Shown: positions 17,424 to 26,032 of the stretch, piece by piece
How the letters are laid out: every line of letters begins with the position of its first letter
Numbering within the stretch: the stretch's first letter is position 1
DNA from: JBEKCD01 sp050015055
Lineage (GTDB): Archaea; Thermoproteota; Bathyarchaeia; Bathyarchaeales; Bathycorpusculaceae
Length of the DNA: 64,000 bases
Assembly (NCBI GenBank): GCA_050015055.1
Contig: JBEKCD010000011.1
Coordinates: 1-64,000, forward strand
Reading direction: 5' to 3'
Program-made: the position numbers and the translations under genes
The notes under the pieces: generated by a model
Databases searched by the model: none
The model's input: the letters and a program-made list of their open reading frames with translations, nothing else
What the model was told of the DNA's origin: nothing

Positions 17424-17741
17424 CTAGATCCAGAGAATCATGTTCCAGGTTACGACGAATGTGTAGAAGGCCACAAGAGTGATTAATATTCGTCGCATCT
17501 GCTTGGCTGCAAGACTCCAATCGGTTTGGCTGGTCACTTTTCTTGTTATCGCACACAAGATTCCGAACAACAATACTAACCCGATCTTCATACAGGCTGA
17601 AGGAAGGATTCCTATCTGTGCCCACGATAGGAGAGTTAAGGGATTAGCTTCGCGGGAAGGATTCGTAAACGAAATGTCCAGTACGTTGAGCGAGAGCAGC
17701 AACAAGAACCAGGGAACCAATGAGCCTGATTTCCACTCCAA
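17424..17741 (-). CDS. Small membrane protein (DUF5658-like)
   Basis: A 105-residue hydrophobic protein with three likely membrane segments: WFLLLLSLNVLDISF, MKIGLVLLFGILCAI and ILITLVAFYTFVVTWNMI. The LNVLDISFT...ANPL pattern resembles DUF5658. Role unknown; stands alone. Confidence 0.6.
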   Translation of the reverse strand: MEWKSGSLVPWFLLLLSLNVLDISFTNPSREANPLTLLSWAQIGILPSACMKIGLVLLFGILCAITRKVTSQTDWSLAAKQMRRILITLVAFYTFVVTWNMILWI

Positions 17742-17885
17742 TCCTCCTCTCCTCGTAAAATGAATGTAACTTCTCGCTATTTATCAGTTGTGAGTTTGCG
17801 GACATCATGCTAGCCTGCGCAGGTCTAGATGGAGCATTTGGGAGAGAAACCTCGGGTTTTTGGGTGTGAGGTCATTTTTTGGGGT

Positions 17886-18341
17886 TTACATTTCTCCAGG
17901 GAACACTCTTCTGAGAATCATGGATGTCGTGAAAGTTACTAGAAAAGTGATTCCAATGATGAGAGATAGGGCAGCGTATGTGTCAAGTTGCGGTATTGAC
18001 GTTTGGCTTTGAAAGTGGAGTTGGAACATCTTGATGTAGACGAATATCACGAGGCAGAGTACGGTGAGTGCGCCAGAGAGAAGTTCGGTAATCGATAATC
18101 TTCGTAGTGCTACTTTTTCGGGATGCTTCATGTTTGATAAAGGCTTCTCTAAGAAACTTTCAGGAATACTTCCGCGTTTGCAAGACTCCATTCCATTATC
18201 GAGAACAGTGATTCTTGTCTTTCGCAAGTCAATGAAAATGGCTCTGTTACGCCCCTTTTCAATGCCTTGTAATGAGTGCCGCATTGCCTCTACTCCTTTT
18301 CTCCTTGATAAGTACTTGAACAAGCTGACCACAAAAGGCAT
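17886..18341 (-). CDS. Hypothetical two-TM membrane protein
   Basis: A 151-residue protein with a basic cytosolic N-terminal half (residues 1-80) and two membrane segments, LLSGALTVLCLVIFVYI and ALSLIIGITFLVTFTTSMI, ending in a short charged tail. No family is recognised. The true start may be one of the internal Met codons (for example Met20). Confidence 0.55.
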   Translation of the reverse strand: MPFVVSLFKYLSRRKGVEAMRHSLQGIEKGRNRAIFIDLRKTRITVLDNGMESCKRGSIPESFLEKPLSNMKHPEKVALRRLSITELLSGALTVLCLVIFVYIKMFQLHFQSQTSIPQLDTYAALSLIIGITFLVTFTTSMILRRVFPGEM

Positions 18342-18549
18342 GCTTCAGAAGCAGAGTATGTCGAAACTCGACACAAAACCCGTTTTATCAGCGGCTTAGC
18401 CTACTTTTAAATACATAGCACTCTAGTTAATTCGCAGTCCCAAGTCAGTGCGATTTCATAACTCTGAGGGGTCCGCTTGCTGGAGGCATGTAGCATTTCT
18501 GGAAAGCCTTTAAACTTCTTCAATTATCTATCTGCTGAGGTGTGTTGGG

Positions 18550-18768
18550 TTGACCTGCTACTTCAGACATCTTCAAGGAATCTTCGAAAAAGCAGGAATA
18601 GAAGTCTCTGAAGCTAACAAGCGAGAAATTGACAGAGTGATCCACGAGATCGTGGGCGTCAAATACAAGGATTGTCCATCTACATGGAAGGAATTGAAGA
18701 AGCGAGTTGCACAGGATGAGGAATCATTTGTTTTGGAGCTAAGGGAAAGATGTAGCAAGCACTTCTAG
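18550..18768 (+). CDS. Small conserved-type archaeal protein (72 residues)
   Basis: A 72-residue helical protein starting with TTG at 18550 (CYFRHLQGIFEKAGIEVS). It contains REIDRVIHEIVGVKYKDCP and TWKELKKRV, a pattern I associate with small uncharacterised archaeal proteins, without a named function. GAGGTG lies a few bases upstream and a TATA-like CTTTAAAC about 40 bp upstream (about 18508-18515). Confidence 0.72.
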   Translation: MTCYFRHLQGIFEKAGIEVSEANKREIDRVIHEIVGVKYKDCPSTWKELKKRVAQDEESFVLELRERCSKHF

Positions 18769-18951
18769 CATTCGGAGAACTGCCTGCAGCTACAACAGAA
18801 TATACCCCAAAGATTGGGAATGATTAGACAAGGGAGTAAATTGGGCTTTCAACGGTTATGAAGTTGAAGCATTGGAAAAGGGCGTTATGCCCGCTATTGT
18901 CGTTTTTTTGGCGAAAAATAAGAATGTGGGGGAAGAACGTTTTTCGGCAAT

Positions 18952-19095
18952 CTACTTCTTTGGTTTTGCTTTCACTTCTTTCATAGGAGTTTCACAACAC
19001 ACTGGGATGCATGCTGGTTCACATCCACACGGCTCATCAATTACCATTACGAGCCCGCATTCCTCACATTTATACTTCGTGCCCTTCTTTGCCAT
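18952..19095 (-). CDS. Small Cys-rich metal-binding protein, desulforedoxin-like (47 residues)
   Basis: ATG at 19095, preceded by a strong GGAGGTGA ribosome site, opens a 47-codon frame MAKKGTKYKCEECGLVMVID, continuing CGCEPACIPVCCETPMK and ending in a Lys-rich tail. The CxxC...VCCxxPMK arrangement matches the desulforedoxin/rubredoxin-like fold of desulfoferrodoxin N-domains, with an extra CGC-x3-C cluster in between. A role in iron binding or oxygen detoxification is plausible but unproven. Confidence 0.8.
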   Translation of the reverse strand: MAKKGTKYKCEECGLVMVIDEPCGCEPACIPVCCETPMKEVKAKPKK

Positions 19096-19272
19096 CCACC
19101 TTCACCTCCTCGCCAGTTTACTACACAAAAATCTCGTGTTACTCTTGGATATAAAACTATTCACTAGGCTCGCGGTGGCTTCGAGAAAAATAGAACAAGC
19201 ATTCCAGCCGGACTCGCACCGTGTTTGAATGTTCCATTTGAGTGACAAACTCAAATTCAGCGCGCGCGTTGA

Positions 19273-19548
19273 CTATACAGGTTTCTTGGACCTATGGCGC
19301 CTAGTCTTAGAGTGTGCTAGTTTGAGTTTTTGCAGGTGCGTTAGCTTCTTGATTCTTTTTTCTCTTCTCATTGCTTCTGCTCTGGAGTTGAATTCTTCGA
19401 CGTGAACCAGCTTCTTCGGCGGATGCATTTTCGTGTACCGAGCGGCTTTTCCTTTCTTGTGAAGCCTGATGCGTGAATTCAGGTTTTTTGTGTAGCCTGT
19501 GTAGAGGCTGTTTCCTTCACATTGGATGATGTAGACATAGTAGGGCAT
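19273..19548 (-). CDS. GIY-YIG nuclease (UPF0213/YhbQ-like)
   Basis: A 91-residue single-domain GIY-YIG protein: YYVYIIQCEGNSLYTGYT supplies the Y-Y-I...Y-T-G motifs, the catalytic Arg is in NLNSRIRLHKKG and the Glu in EFNSRAEAMRREK. The tail is basic (KTRRHRSKKPV). Such stand-alone modules act on nucleic acids in bacteria; in archaea they are sporadic, consistent with transfer. Confidence 0.9.
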   Translation of the reverse strand: MPYYVYIIQCEGNSLYTGYTKNLNSRIRLHKKGKAARYTKMHPPKKLVHVEEFNSRAEAMRREKRIKKLTHLQKLKLAHSKTRRHRSKKPV

Positions 19549-19624
19549 CTGTCATTGGCGCCTCAGGTCGAAACCGTGCTTGTTTTTTCAAACCAGACAT
19601 GTGTAACGGCGGCATAGAGATAAA

Positions 19625-19633
19625 AATTTATAA
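19625..19633 (+). promoter_or_regulatory. TATA box of the 66-residue regulator gene
   Basis: AAAAATTTATAAG is close to the archaeal TATA consensus and lies about 48 bp before the ATG at 19680, predicting a start near 19655. Confidence 0.45.
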
Positions 19634-19679
19634 GAAAAAAGGTACGGTATAGAGCCTGAAATGGGCAGACGGTTTCGGG

Positions 19680-19880
19680 ATGGTTGCTGTGGCAAAACTG
19701 AACAAGGTTGACGAAGCTGTGGTCTCGACGTTGAAAACCGCTGGCAAGGGTTTGACACTCAAGGAAATTGTTGCGAACTGCGGGGAGACGGATAAGAAGG
19801 TTTTCAAGTCTCTGCGGAAACTGTTTGAGAACGAAATGATTGAGTGTGAGAATCATCAGTACCGACTCTTAAATCCCTGA
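19680..19880 (+). CDS. Small winged-helix protein (66 residues)
   Basis: A 66-residue winged helix: KVDEAVVSTLKTAGKGLTLK, recognition helix KKVFKSLRKLFENEMI, and short wing ECENHQYRLLN. It is the minimal size for a DNA-binding wing domain and has no effector region. Target unknown. Confidence 0.75.
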   Translation: MVAVAKLNKVDEAVVSTLKTAGKGLTLKEIVANCGETDKKVFKSLRKLFENEMIECENHQYRLLNP

Positions 19881-19972
19881 ACTTTATTCTCTTGCTCAAG
19901 AGGCTTCTGGGCATTTGACTCTGTAGGACATGGTTTGACTTCTGAAAGGAATGTATGTGTGAGGTCGTATAG

Positions 19973-20725
19973 TTGACGCGAAAACGTGGTTACAGACGAG
20001 GATACCCTGTCGCTGTTCTGATAGGTCTGGAGGATGATCGTGCGGTCCTGTGGCGGGTCTTCAGCAACGTCGTCAAGCCCCACATTACGCTGAGACTTGG
20101 CGCAGTGAGATCGGATAGAAAGGCCTTGTACAGTTTTCATGAAGCAATCGTGGACGCTTTGAGATCTGTGCTCAAGGAGGGAGTCAAGAGCATAGTGGTT
20201 GCAGCTCCGCCAAAGACCGATTTTGCTCATGTTTTTCTTGAACATGTGCAGATGCATGATGCATGGCTGGTTCAAGCGAAGGGACCGAACTCGGCAGCCT
20301 TTGGCGTGCTTGCCGGCTCTGCGGGCAAACCTCATGAAGTAGCTGACATAGTGAAGACGAAAACTTTTCGTGATTTAATCAGTGAAACGACAGCGGCAGA
20401 TGCTGATCGCGTCTTGGACACGTTGGAGAAGTGGCTCAACGACGAAGACGGTGCAAGGATATTGTATTCTCTTGAAGAAGTGGAGGACTCGATTTACAGT
20501 GAATGGACGGGTGGCAAAGTCAAGCCTGAATACTTGATGCTTACAGATGAGTATCTGCAGAGTAGCAGAGAAAGAAACAGGGTTAACCGACTGCTGCAGA
20601 TTTCAAACAACAAGAACGTGAAAACCGTGGTAGTTGACGCCGATACTCCAGCAGGTAAAAGGTTGATGCAACTGGGCGGCTTAGTCTGCCTCACAAGTTC
20701 CGCCCAGACACGCGGTGGGGGCTAG
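19973..20725 (+). CDS. eRF1/Vms1-like protein without a GGQ motif
   Basis: A 250-residue protein resembling domains 2 and 3 of the eRF1/Pelota superfamily. The helix SFHEAIVDALRSVLKEGVKS and the strand SIVVAAPPKTDFAHVFLEHV match the eRF1 middle domain; ILYSLEEVEDSI through VNRLLQISNNKNVKTVVVDA and the C-terminal tail match the L7Ae-like third domain. Where eRF1 has GGQ the sequence reads RSDRKALY, so peptidyl-tRNA hydrolysis by the usual mechanism is doubtful. The likely relatives are archaeal Vms1/VLRF1-type ribosome-rescue proteins. Start TTG is the first possible codon after an in-frame stop. Confidence 0.75.
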   Translation: MTRKRGYRRGYPVAVLIGLEDDRAVLWRVFSNVVKPHITLRLGAVRSDRKALYSFHEAIVDALRSVLKEGVKSIVVAAPPKTDFAHVFLEHVQMHDAWLVQAKGPNSAAFGVLAGSAGKPHEVADIVKTKTFRDLISETTAADADRVLDTLEKWLNDEDGARILYSLEEVEDSIYSEWTGGKVKPEYLMLTDEYLQSSRERNRVNRLLQISNNKNVKTVVVDADTPAGKRLMQLGGLVCLTSSAQTRGGG

Positions 20726-20763
20726 ATATGCGGCCGTCTCCTCGTTGGCGAGTTGGAATATTG

Positions 20764-21513
20764 CTATGCATCCGTTCCTGTTTCTTCTCTGAACTGCAGC
20801 CTGTAGAATGAGCTGTATAGTCCTTTCTCGCGCATGAGCTGTTCATGGCTGCCCCTCTCCACTATCTCGCCGTGGTCGATGGTTAAGATTTCATCGCAAA
20901 GTCTGATGGTTGAAAGTCTGTGGGCGATTATTATCGTCATCCTGTTGCGCATCAGTTTCTTCAGAGCTTTCTGTATCACCAGTTCGGTGTAGGCGTCAAC
21001 TGAGGATGTTGCCTCGTCCAGTACCAAGATTTCAGGGTTTGCGAGTAGCGTTCTGGCGAAGCTTATGAGTTGTCTTTGGCCGATGGATATGTTTGAAGAC
21101 CCTTCCTGTATCATGTAGTCGTAATCTTTGGGAAGTTTCATTATGAAATCGTGGGCACCGATTGATTTGGCTGCGTCTATGACTTCCTGGTCTGATGCTT
21201 CGGGCTTTCCGAACCTTATGTTTTCTTTTATAGAAACTGTGAAAAGAAATGAGTCTTGAAGTACTATGCTTATGCGGCTTCTCAAAGAGGCGAGCGGTAT
21301 GTCTCTTATGTCGTGTCCGTTGATGAGTATTCTGCCTTCGTTTGGATCGTAGAATCTGGCGAGTAGGTTGATTATCGTGCTTTTTCCGGCGCCCGTCTGG
21401 CCGACGATCGCGAGTTTCATGTCGCGCTTTAGGGTGAAGCTGATATTCTTTAGAACTGGAACGTCTGGTTCGTATCCGAAGCTGACGTCTTCGAATTTGA
21501 CTTCATCTATCAT
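20764..21513 (-). CDS. ABC exporter ATPase subunit (split from its membrane domain)
   Basis: A 249-residue nucleotide-binding domain of the ABC-B exporter type as a free polypeptide. Walker A is GQTGAGKS, Q-loop VLQDSFLF, Walker B ILVLDEATS with catalytic Glu, and H-loop IIAHRLST, all canonical; the signature is ISIGQRQ instead of LSGGQ. Its ATG overlaps the stop of the membrane-domain gene (ATGA) with AAAGGAG upstream, so separate translation is plausible. It should pair with the full-length half-transporter encoded upstream. Confidence 0.9.
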   Translation of the reverse strand: MIDEVKFEDVSFGYEPDVPVLKNISFTLKRDMKLAIVGQTGAGKSTIINLLARFYDPNEGRILINGHDIRDIPLASLRSRISIVLQDSFLFTVSIKENIRFGKPEASDQEVIDAAKSIGAHDFIMKLPKDYDYMIQEGSSNISIGQRQLISFARTLLANPEILVLDEATSSVDAYTELVIQKALKKLMRNRMTIIIAHRLSTIRLCDEILTIDHGEIVERGSHEQLMREKGLYSSFYRLQFREETGTDA

Positions 21514-22571
21514 TGCAATACGATGCTCCTTTCAGGTTGCGCGTCCACGACCTCGACTTTTGTGTCTATCACGTCAAACATTCTTTCAATTGCAGACATG
21601 GCTGATTGATACTGGTCGTACATGGTTACGAGGTCAACAAGTGGCATGAAATATGAGAACTGGTACTCTGTGAAAGCTACTAGAATTCCTAACTGAATTG
21701 TTCCTGCCAACAAAGCATTGACCCCGTAGAAGAGGATTATCGTCGTTCCAATCAGTCTTAGTGCTATTACGAACGGCGTGTATGACGAGCCTATCAGGAT
21801 GGCTCTGATGGTTGCCTTGACGTTTTCGTCCTGGCTCTTAATGAATTTCTTCTCTGTTTCTTTCTCCTGCGCGTAGGCTTGGGTGACTTTCATGCCAGCC
21901 AGATCCTCTTGCATTCTCGCCGTCAATCCAGAAGTTGTGATTAGCGCTCTCCTGTATGCGGCCCTTGAGTATTTTCCGAGAAACCAGACCAGTATTATGG
22001 CAACGGGTAGAACTGTCATGGCGAGAAGTGACAGTCGAAAGTCAAGATAGAACATTATAGCGAAGGCACCAAGTATTGAGGAGACGTCTACGAGAATGCT
22101 CGTGAGTCCTAACCTGAGGAATATCCTGACGGTGTTGGCATCGTTCGTGGGGCGGGAGATGATTCTTCCAGCTTCCCCTTCCGAGAAATATCTGAGGGAA
22201 ATTACCTGCAGTTTTTCCATCATGTCATCTCTCATTTTAGCAACGACTTTTTCTCCGACTACTCGCATCTGATACGTCTGTATATACTGAAACACGTAGT
22301 TGCCCAGAATGATGGCGGCAAAAAGGGGGACCCACCATATGAACCCTGCAAAGTTATAAGGCTCTATTATGTTATCGATGGCTACCGCGTGCATGTAGGG
22401 TGCAGCCAGGCCTGTGAAGGCGCCGATTACAGTGGCGGCGACCCCGATTCGGAGGTTTCGTTTGTACATTCGGGCGTATTGGTAGACCCTTCTTATTAGT
22501 ACCCGGTCAGGGATGGTTCTCTTTCTTTTTTCTTCCTGTTTTGCGGAGAACGTTCCGTAAGAACCCGACAT
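21510..22571 (-). CDS. ABC exporter transmembrane subunit (split half-transporter)
   Basis: A 353-residue type IV ABC exporter membrane domain with six membrane helices, the coupling regions RPTNDANTVR and QAYAQEKETEKKF, and a C-terminal linker AIERMFDVIDTKVEVVD that in normal exporters leads straight into the ATPase domain. Here it stops (ERSIVLQ) and the ATPase begins as a new gene with a 4-nt overlap. Its own start overlaps the stop of the upstream exporter gene by 1 nt (TAATG). Confidence 0.9.
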   Translation of the reverse strand: MSGSYGTFSAKQEEKRKRTIPDRVLIRRVYQYARMYKRNLRIGVAATVIGAFTGLAAPYMHAVAIDNIIEPYNFAGFIWWVPLFAAIILGNYVFQYIQTYQMRVVGEKVVAKMRDDMMEKLQVISLRYFSEGEAGRIISRPTNDANTVRIFLRLGLTSILVDVSSILGAFAIMFYLDFRLSLLAMTVLPVAIILVWFLGKYSRAAYRRALITTSGLTARMQEDLAGMKVTQAYAQEKETEKKFIKSQDENVKATIRAILIGSSYTPFVIALRLIGTTIILFYGVNALLAGTIQLGILVAFTEYQFSYFMPLVDLVTMYDQYQSAMSAIERMFDVIDTKVEVVDAQPERSIVLQ

Positions 22572-24412
22572 TAGGAACCACCCGCTTCTTCTAACATGGG
22601 TGAAGCTTTTTGGACAAACTGCGTTTCGTAGACCTTCTTGTAGACGCCGTCTCTGGCTATGAGCTCTTCATGTGTGCCGAATTCGGCTATTGAACCGTTT
22701 TCAAGGACCAGTATCTTCCCAGCGGTCTTTATCGTTGAGAATCTTTGCGCGATTATGAGGGTCGTTCTTGTCTTGGTTGCTTCCTCGATTGCAGATTGAA
22801 TTTCTTGTTCAGTCTTCGCGTCTATGAAAGAGAGCGAGTCGTCCATTATCAGAATTTTCGGATTGCCCACGAGCGCTCTGGCTATGGTTATTCTTTGCTT
22901 CTGTCCTCCCGAGAGCGTGACCCCTCTTTCTCCCACGGGCGTGTCGTAGCCGCTCGGAAGGGATGCAATGAAATCGTGTATTCTGGCTGACTTGGCGGCT
23001 TTTACTATTTCATCCATCGAAGCATTAGGCTTGCCGAAGGCGATGTTCTCCTTGATGGTTCCGGAGAACAGGAATACATCCTGCAACACGACGCCTATCT
23101 GCCTTCTGAGGGAAGCAAGCTTGAATTCATGGATGTCTATGCCATCTATTCTTATGCTGCCTGATTGGATGTCATAAAACCTCGGAATAAGGTAGATGAG
23201 GGAGCTTTTTCCGGATCCAGTTGCGCCGAGTATCGCTATTTTTTCTCCAGGCTGCACCGTGAAAGTGACGTCGGTGAGTACAGTTCTGTCTCTTACGTAC
23301 CCGAACGTCACGTTTTCCAGCTCAAGCTTTCCCTCTTCTATCTTTACATCTCTAGCGTCAGGCGCATCTTCAACTTCTCTGGGCGCGTCTGTCATTTTCA
23401 GGACTCTTTCCAGTCCGGCGTAGGCGGCGATCCATGTTCCTATAGTCTGGCTTACGTCCCTTACGGGGAACGTTAGTCTCATCATGTATCTGGCAAACAG
23501 GACGATGTTGCCAACCTGAACAATCGCCAAAGCTGCATTTGGGCTCAGCGTGTATCCTGCGTAAACATACACCAAGGCTATTCCAAGTGTGAGTATCGCC
23601 GGACCGAGTGGCATGTAAATCGATTGTATCTTGCCCGCGCTGATAGCAGTGTTCACGTATATGTCTTCTACGCCTTTGAATCCGTCGACAGCGTCTTTTT
23701 CTTGACGGAATATCCTGATTGTTTTCATTCCAACGATGTTTTGTTGTATGTAGGAAGTCAATCTTCCCATGATCAGCTGCATGTTCATGAACAGAGGCAT
23801 CGTGTCTGTCCAGAGGCGCGTCGTAAAATAGAAAATGAAAGGCATCGAGGCCATGGAAATCAGAGTCATGATTGGGCTTATCGGATAGATTATTATCAGA
23901 ATAATGATCGTGAAGAAAACAGCGTTGAGAACTGTGCCAAGCCATGATCTTAGGAACATGTCTACCAATTGAAGATCAACGGTCGCTCTCGAAGTGAGGT
24001 CGCCAACGCCTACAGAATCGTAGAAGCTGAAGGATTTGCCTTGGAGCGAACGGTAGTATTCCGTTCTTATGTCTCGTACTATGTACTGGGACATTCTTCC
24101 ATGCACGTATATCAGTACAAAGTTTGAAATGGCATAGCCTATTCCTGCGAGTACGATGACGAGCAGGTAGCTCGGCAATAGACTAGTGTCGGTCGGCGGT
24201 CCGATGACTTTGATTATGATGTAATAGGTGTACAACGGTTCGAGAGCGAACAAGATAGACCTTATGAGGGCGAGAATGGTTATTGCTGCGAGGTACCAGG
24301 GATATCTTCTATGGTACTTTATCAGCCTTTTGAAAGTCGAAAAGGACTGCGAGAAACCCTTTTGCGGGTTAAGCGACTTGGCATAATCCAGCAGCGGCTT
24401 TGCTATGCTCAT
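22571..24412 (-). CDS. ABC exporter half-transporter with degenerate catalytic site
   Basis: A 613-residue membrane-plus-ATPase half-transporter. Walker A GATGSGKS and signature LSGGQKQR are canonical, but Walker B ends IMDDS (Asp for catalytic Glu) and the H-loop is IIAQRFST (Gln for His). These replacements are the hallmark of the degenerate site in heterodimeric exporters such as TM287/288. Its partner is the split pair downstream. Cargo is unknown (lipid, peptide or drug). A GTTTATATCG TATA box lies about 33 bp before the start. Confidence 0.93.
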   Translation of the reverse strand: MSIAKPLLDYAKSLNPQKGFSQSFSTFKRLIKYHRRYPWYLAAITILALIRSILFALEPLYTYYIIIKVIGPPTDTSLLPSYLLVIVLAGIGYAISNFVLIYVHGRMSQYIVRDIRTEYYRSLQGKSFSFYDSVGVGDLTSRATVDLQLVDMFLRSWLGTVLNAVFFTIIILIIIYPISPIMTLISMASMPFIFYFTTRLWTDTMPLFMNMQLIMGRLTSYIQQNIVGMKTIRIFRQEKDAVDGFKGVEDIYVNTAISAGKIQSIYMPLGPAILTLGIALVYVYAGYTLSPNAALAIVQVGNIVLFARYMMRLTFPVRDVSQTIGTWIAAYAGLERVLKMTDAPREVEDAPDARDVKIEEGKLELENVTFGYVRDRTVLTDVTFTVQPGEKIAILGATGSGKSSLIYLIPRFYDIQSGSIRIDGIDIHEFKLASLRRQIGVVLQDVFLFSGTIKENIAFGKPNASMDEIVKAAKSARIHDFIASLPSGYDTPVGERGVTLSGGQKQRITIARALVGNPKILIMDDSLSFIDAKTEQEIQSAIEEATKTRTTLIIAQRFSTIKTAGKILVLENGSIAEFGTHEELIARDGVYKKVYETQFVQKASPMLEEAGGS

Positions 24413-24444
24413 TGTGATCTTGGCATAGTGGATACAATCAGAAT

Positions 24445-24454
24445 CGATATAAAC
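24445..24454 (-). promoter_or_regulatory. TATA box of the ABC exporter operon
   Basis: On the minus strand the sequence reads AATGTTTATATCGATT, a strong TATA element 33-42 bp upstream of the exporter start at 24412, predicting an RNA start near 24423. Confidence 0.5.
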
Positions 24455-24607
24455 ATTTTCAAACGATTTTAGACTCTCTAATCAACGAAACCGATGTTGA
24501 CCAGAGCCAATGCACCGGTTTTTTCGTTATTCAAAGCCTAAGTCTGCGACTTGTGGCACATCCAAAATTGTGCTATACCCCCTAGACGCAAGCCTCAAGT
24601 GTCCGCC

Positions 24608-25015
24608 CTAGTCCTTGATCTTTGCCAATTCAGTAACTCTCGCTTTGATATGGTCATAAACGTTCTTAGCAGCCTCTCCTTGCAAGAAGTAGGGGTCTTC
24701 AATGTTCCACACGACTACTCTGCTATTGCACTCTGGACATTTTATCAGGACAGCGTCCTTGTGTCTTTGTTCCATTGCTACGATAAGGTCATACTGGTTT
24801 AGCTTCTTGCCATCTAGGCTTTCTGGCACTTTCTTGAGGTACCGCGCTGCCCTATCTCTTCCAAGGTATAGCCTTGCTTCCTCTGAGACAGGAATGGCAA
24901 CTCGCAGTCCTGCCGAGTCAACCTTCCATTCAGGTCTCAATTCTTTCAACAAAGCTTCGGCAAGCGGGCTACGGTGAGCATTCCCGGAGCACACGAACAA
25001 TACTTTCATTATCAT
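24608..25015 (-). CDS. Low-molecular-weight protein tyrosine phosphatase family
   Basis: A 135-residue LMW-PTP fold protein. The P-loop CSGNAHRS (Cys-x5-Arg) lies directly after the first strand (MKVLFVCSGN), and the general acid Asp is in WNIEDPYF. The same fold serves arsenate reductases, but their extra redox Cys pattern is absent, although CPEC occurs at about residues 93-96 and could bind zinc. Start may be Met3 (MKVLFV). Confidence 0.88.
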   Translation of the reverse strand: MIMKVLFVCSGNAHRSPLAEALLKELRPEWKVDSAGLRVAIPVSEEARLYLGRDRAARYLKKVPESLDGKKLNQYDLIVAMEQRHKDAVLIKCPECNSRVVVWNIEDPYFLQGEAAKNVYDHIKARVTELAKIKD

Positions 25016-25113
25016 CTCTCCCCCCTTGAGGATTCTTGAAGTTCTGTAAGTAATCAGTGTTTAAATGACTTGATGTGTACGAGGGCGCTTGATGCATATG
25101 CAACCATGCCACT

Positions 25114-25123
25114 CTTTAAATAC
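25114..25123 (+). promoter_or_regulatory. TATA box for a leaderless coiled-coil gene
   Basis: CTTTAAATAC ends 24 bp before the ATG at 25147; the expected transcription start coincides with the start codon. Confidence 0.45.
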
Positions 25124-25146
25124 CTCAAATGTGAGAGGTTTCGTTC

Positions 25147-26007
25147 ATGGGATACCAGCAGCGTGTGGGGTCACGTCGAGACTCTGGCCGAGGACATGGA
25201 ATGCCACGGCGTGAAAAGGGCAAGGCCAAATCAAGGGGACAGAAACGTCGATCTGGTGGCAGCTACGTGTCAGAGGAGGATCATTTTCCGACTTCAGAAG
25301 AGGTTGTGGACAGAACCCTCAAAAGGCTGCGTAACTTGGGAAACCAAGTGTTTGCCCTTTCTCCGTTCAGTGAGCACTTCAGTCGTTGGCTGGTGGACCT
25401 GAGAGTCGTCCTGTCTGAGCTTGAGTCAAGTCCCACTGTGAGCGTGGATGATCAATTCTTGAAGGAGCGTTCACAAATACTCTCGAACGTTGAGCTTGAG
25501 CTTGAGAAGAAACGGAGCGAAGAGGCTTCATGTGACGAAGCTATCAAGAGCCTCTCTGAAAATAGAATTCTTCTTGAACGAATCGAAGAGGAGTGCACTG
25601 CTAGGACGAGGGAGATTGAAGGGCAGAAACAAGTTGAAATCAAACGTCTGTCCAGCAACGTTGATGGTCTCAGGGAAGAACTGGATCGTATAGCTCGAAT
25701 GAAGACGGGCATCTTCAGAGCCATCTCGAAAAAGGCTAAGGCACGGAGAGAGACAGAAGCGTCACAGAGACTGAACTCAGCACAAGAGGAACTCGCCTCA
25801 GCTGTCCAGAATTTCGCCGCTAAACAAGAGAGGATTAGAGACGAATACGAAAAAAAGAAGCAGCCCGTCATCGACCAGATTCGGGTTGAGGAGAAGGAGG
25901 TCGAGAACCAAGACGTCGATGGGTCTCTCGAAACCAGACAGGCCGCGTGCGAAGTTCTCATCAACGCAGTGAATGCACTCGTTGAAAGAAAAAGTGACTT
26001 GGATTAA
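25147..26007 (+). CDS. Long coiled-coil protein, function unknown
   Basis: A 286-residue protein with a basic, Gly/Arg/Lys-rich disordered N-terminus (1-45), a helical segment around SEHFSRWLVDLRVVLSELES, and a long coiled coil from about 100 to 250 rich in Glu/Lys/Arg (ELELEKKRSEEASCDEAIK; EKKKQPVIDQIRVEEKEVEN). No catalytic or membrane motif. The basic head could bind nucleic acid. ATG 25201 is an alternative start, but the promoter spacing favours 25147. Confidence 0.7.
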   Translation: MGYQQRVGSRRDSGRGHGMPRREKGKAKSRGQKRRSGGSYVSEEDHFPTSEEVVDRTLKRLRNLGNQVFALSPFSEHFSRWLVDLRVVLSELESSPTVSVDDQFLKERSQILSNVELELEKKRSEEASCDEAIKSLSENRILLERIEEECTARTREIEGQKQVEIKRLSSNVDGLREELDRIARMKTGIFRAISKKAKARRETEASQRLNSAQEELASAVQNFAAKQERIRDEYEKKKQPVIDQIRVEEKEVENQDVDGSLETRQAACEVLINAVNALVERKSDLD

Positions 26008-26032
26008 TCGGGCCTGAAAGGTCACGTTTGCG

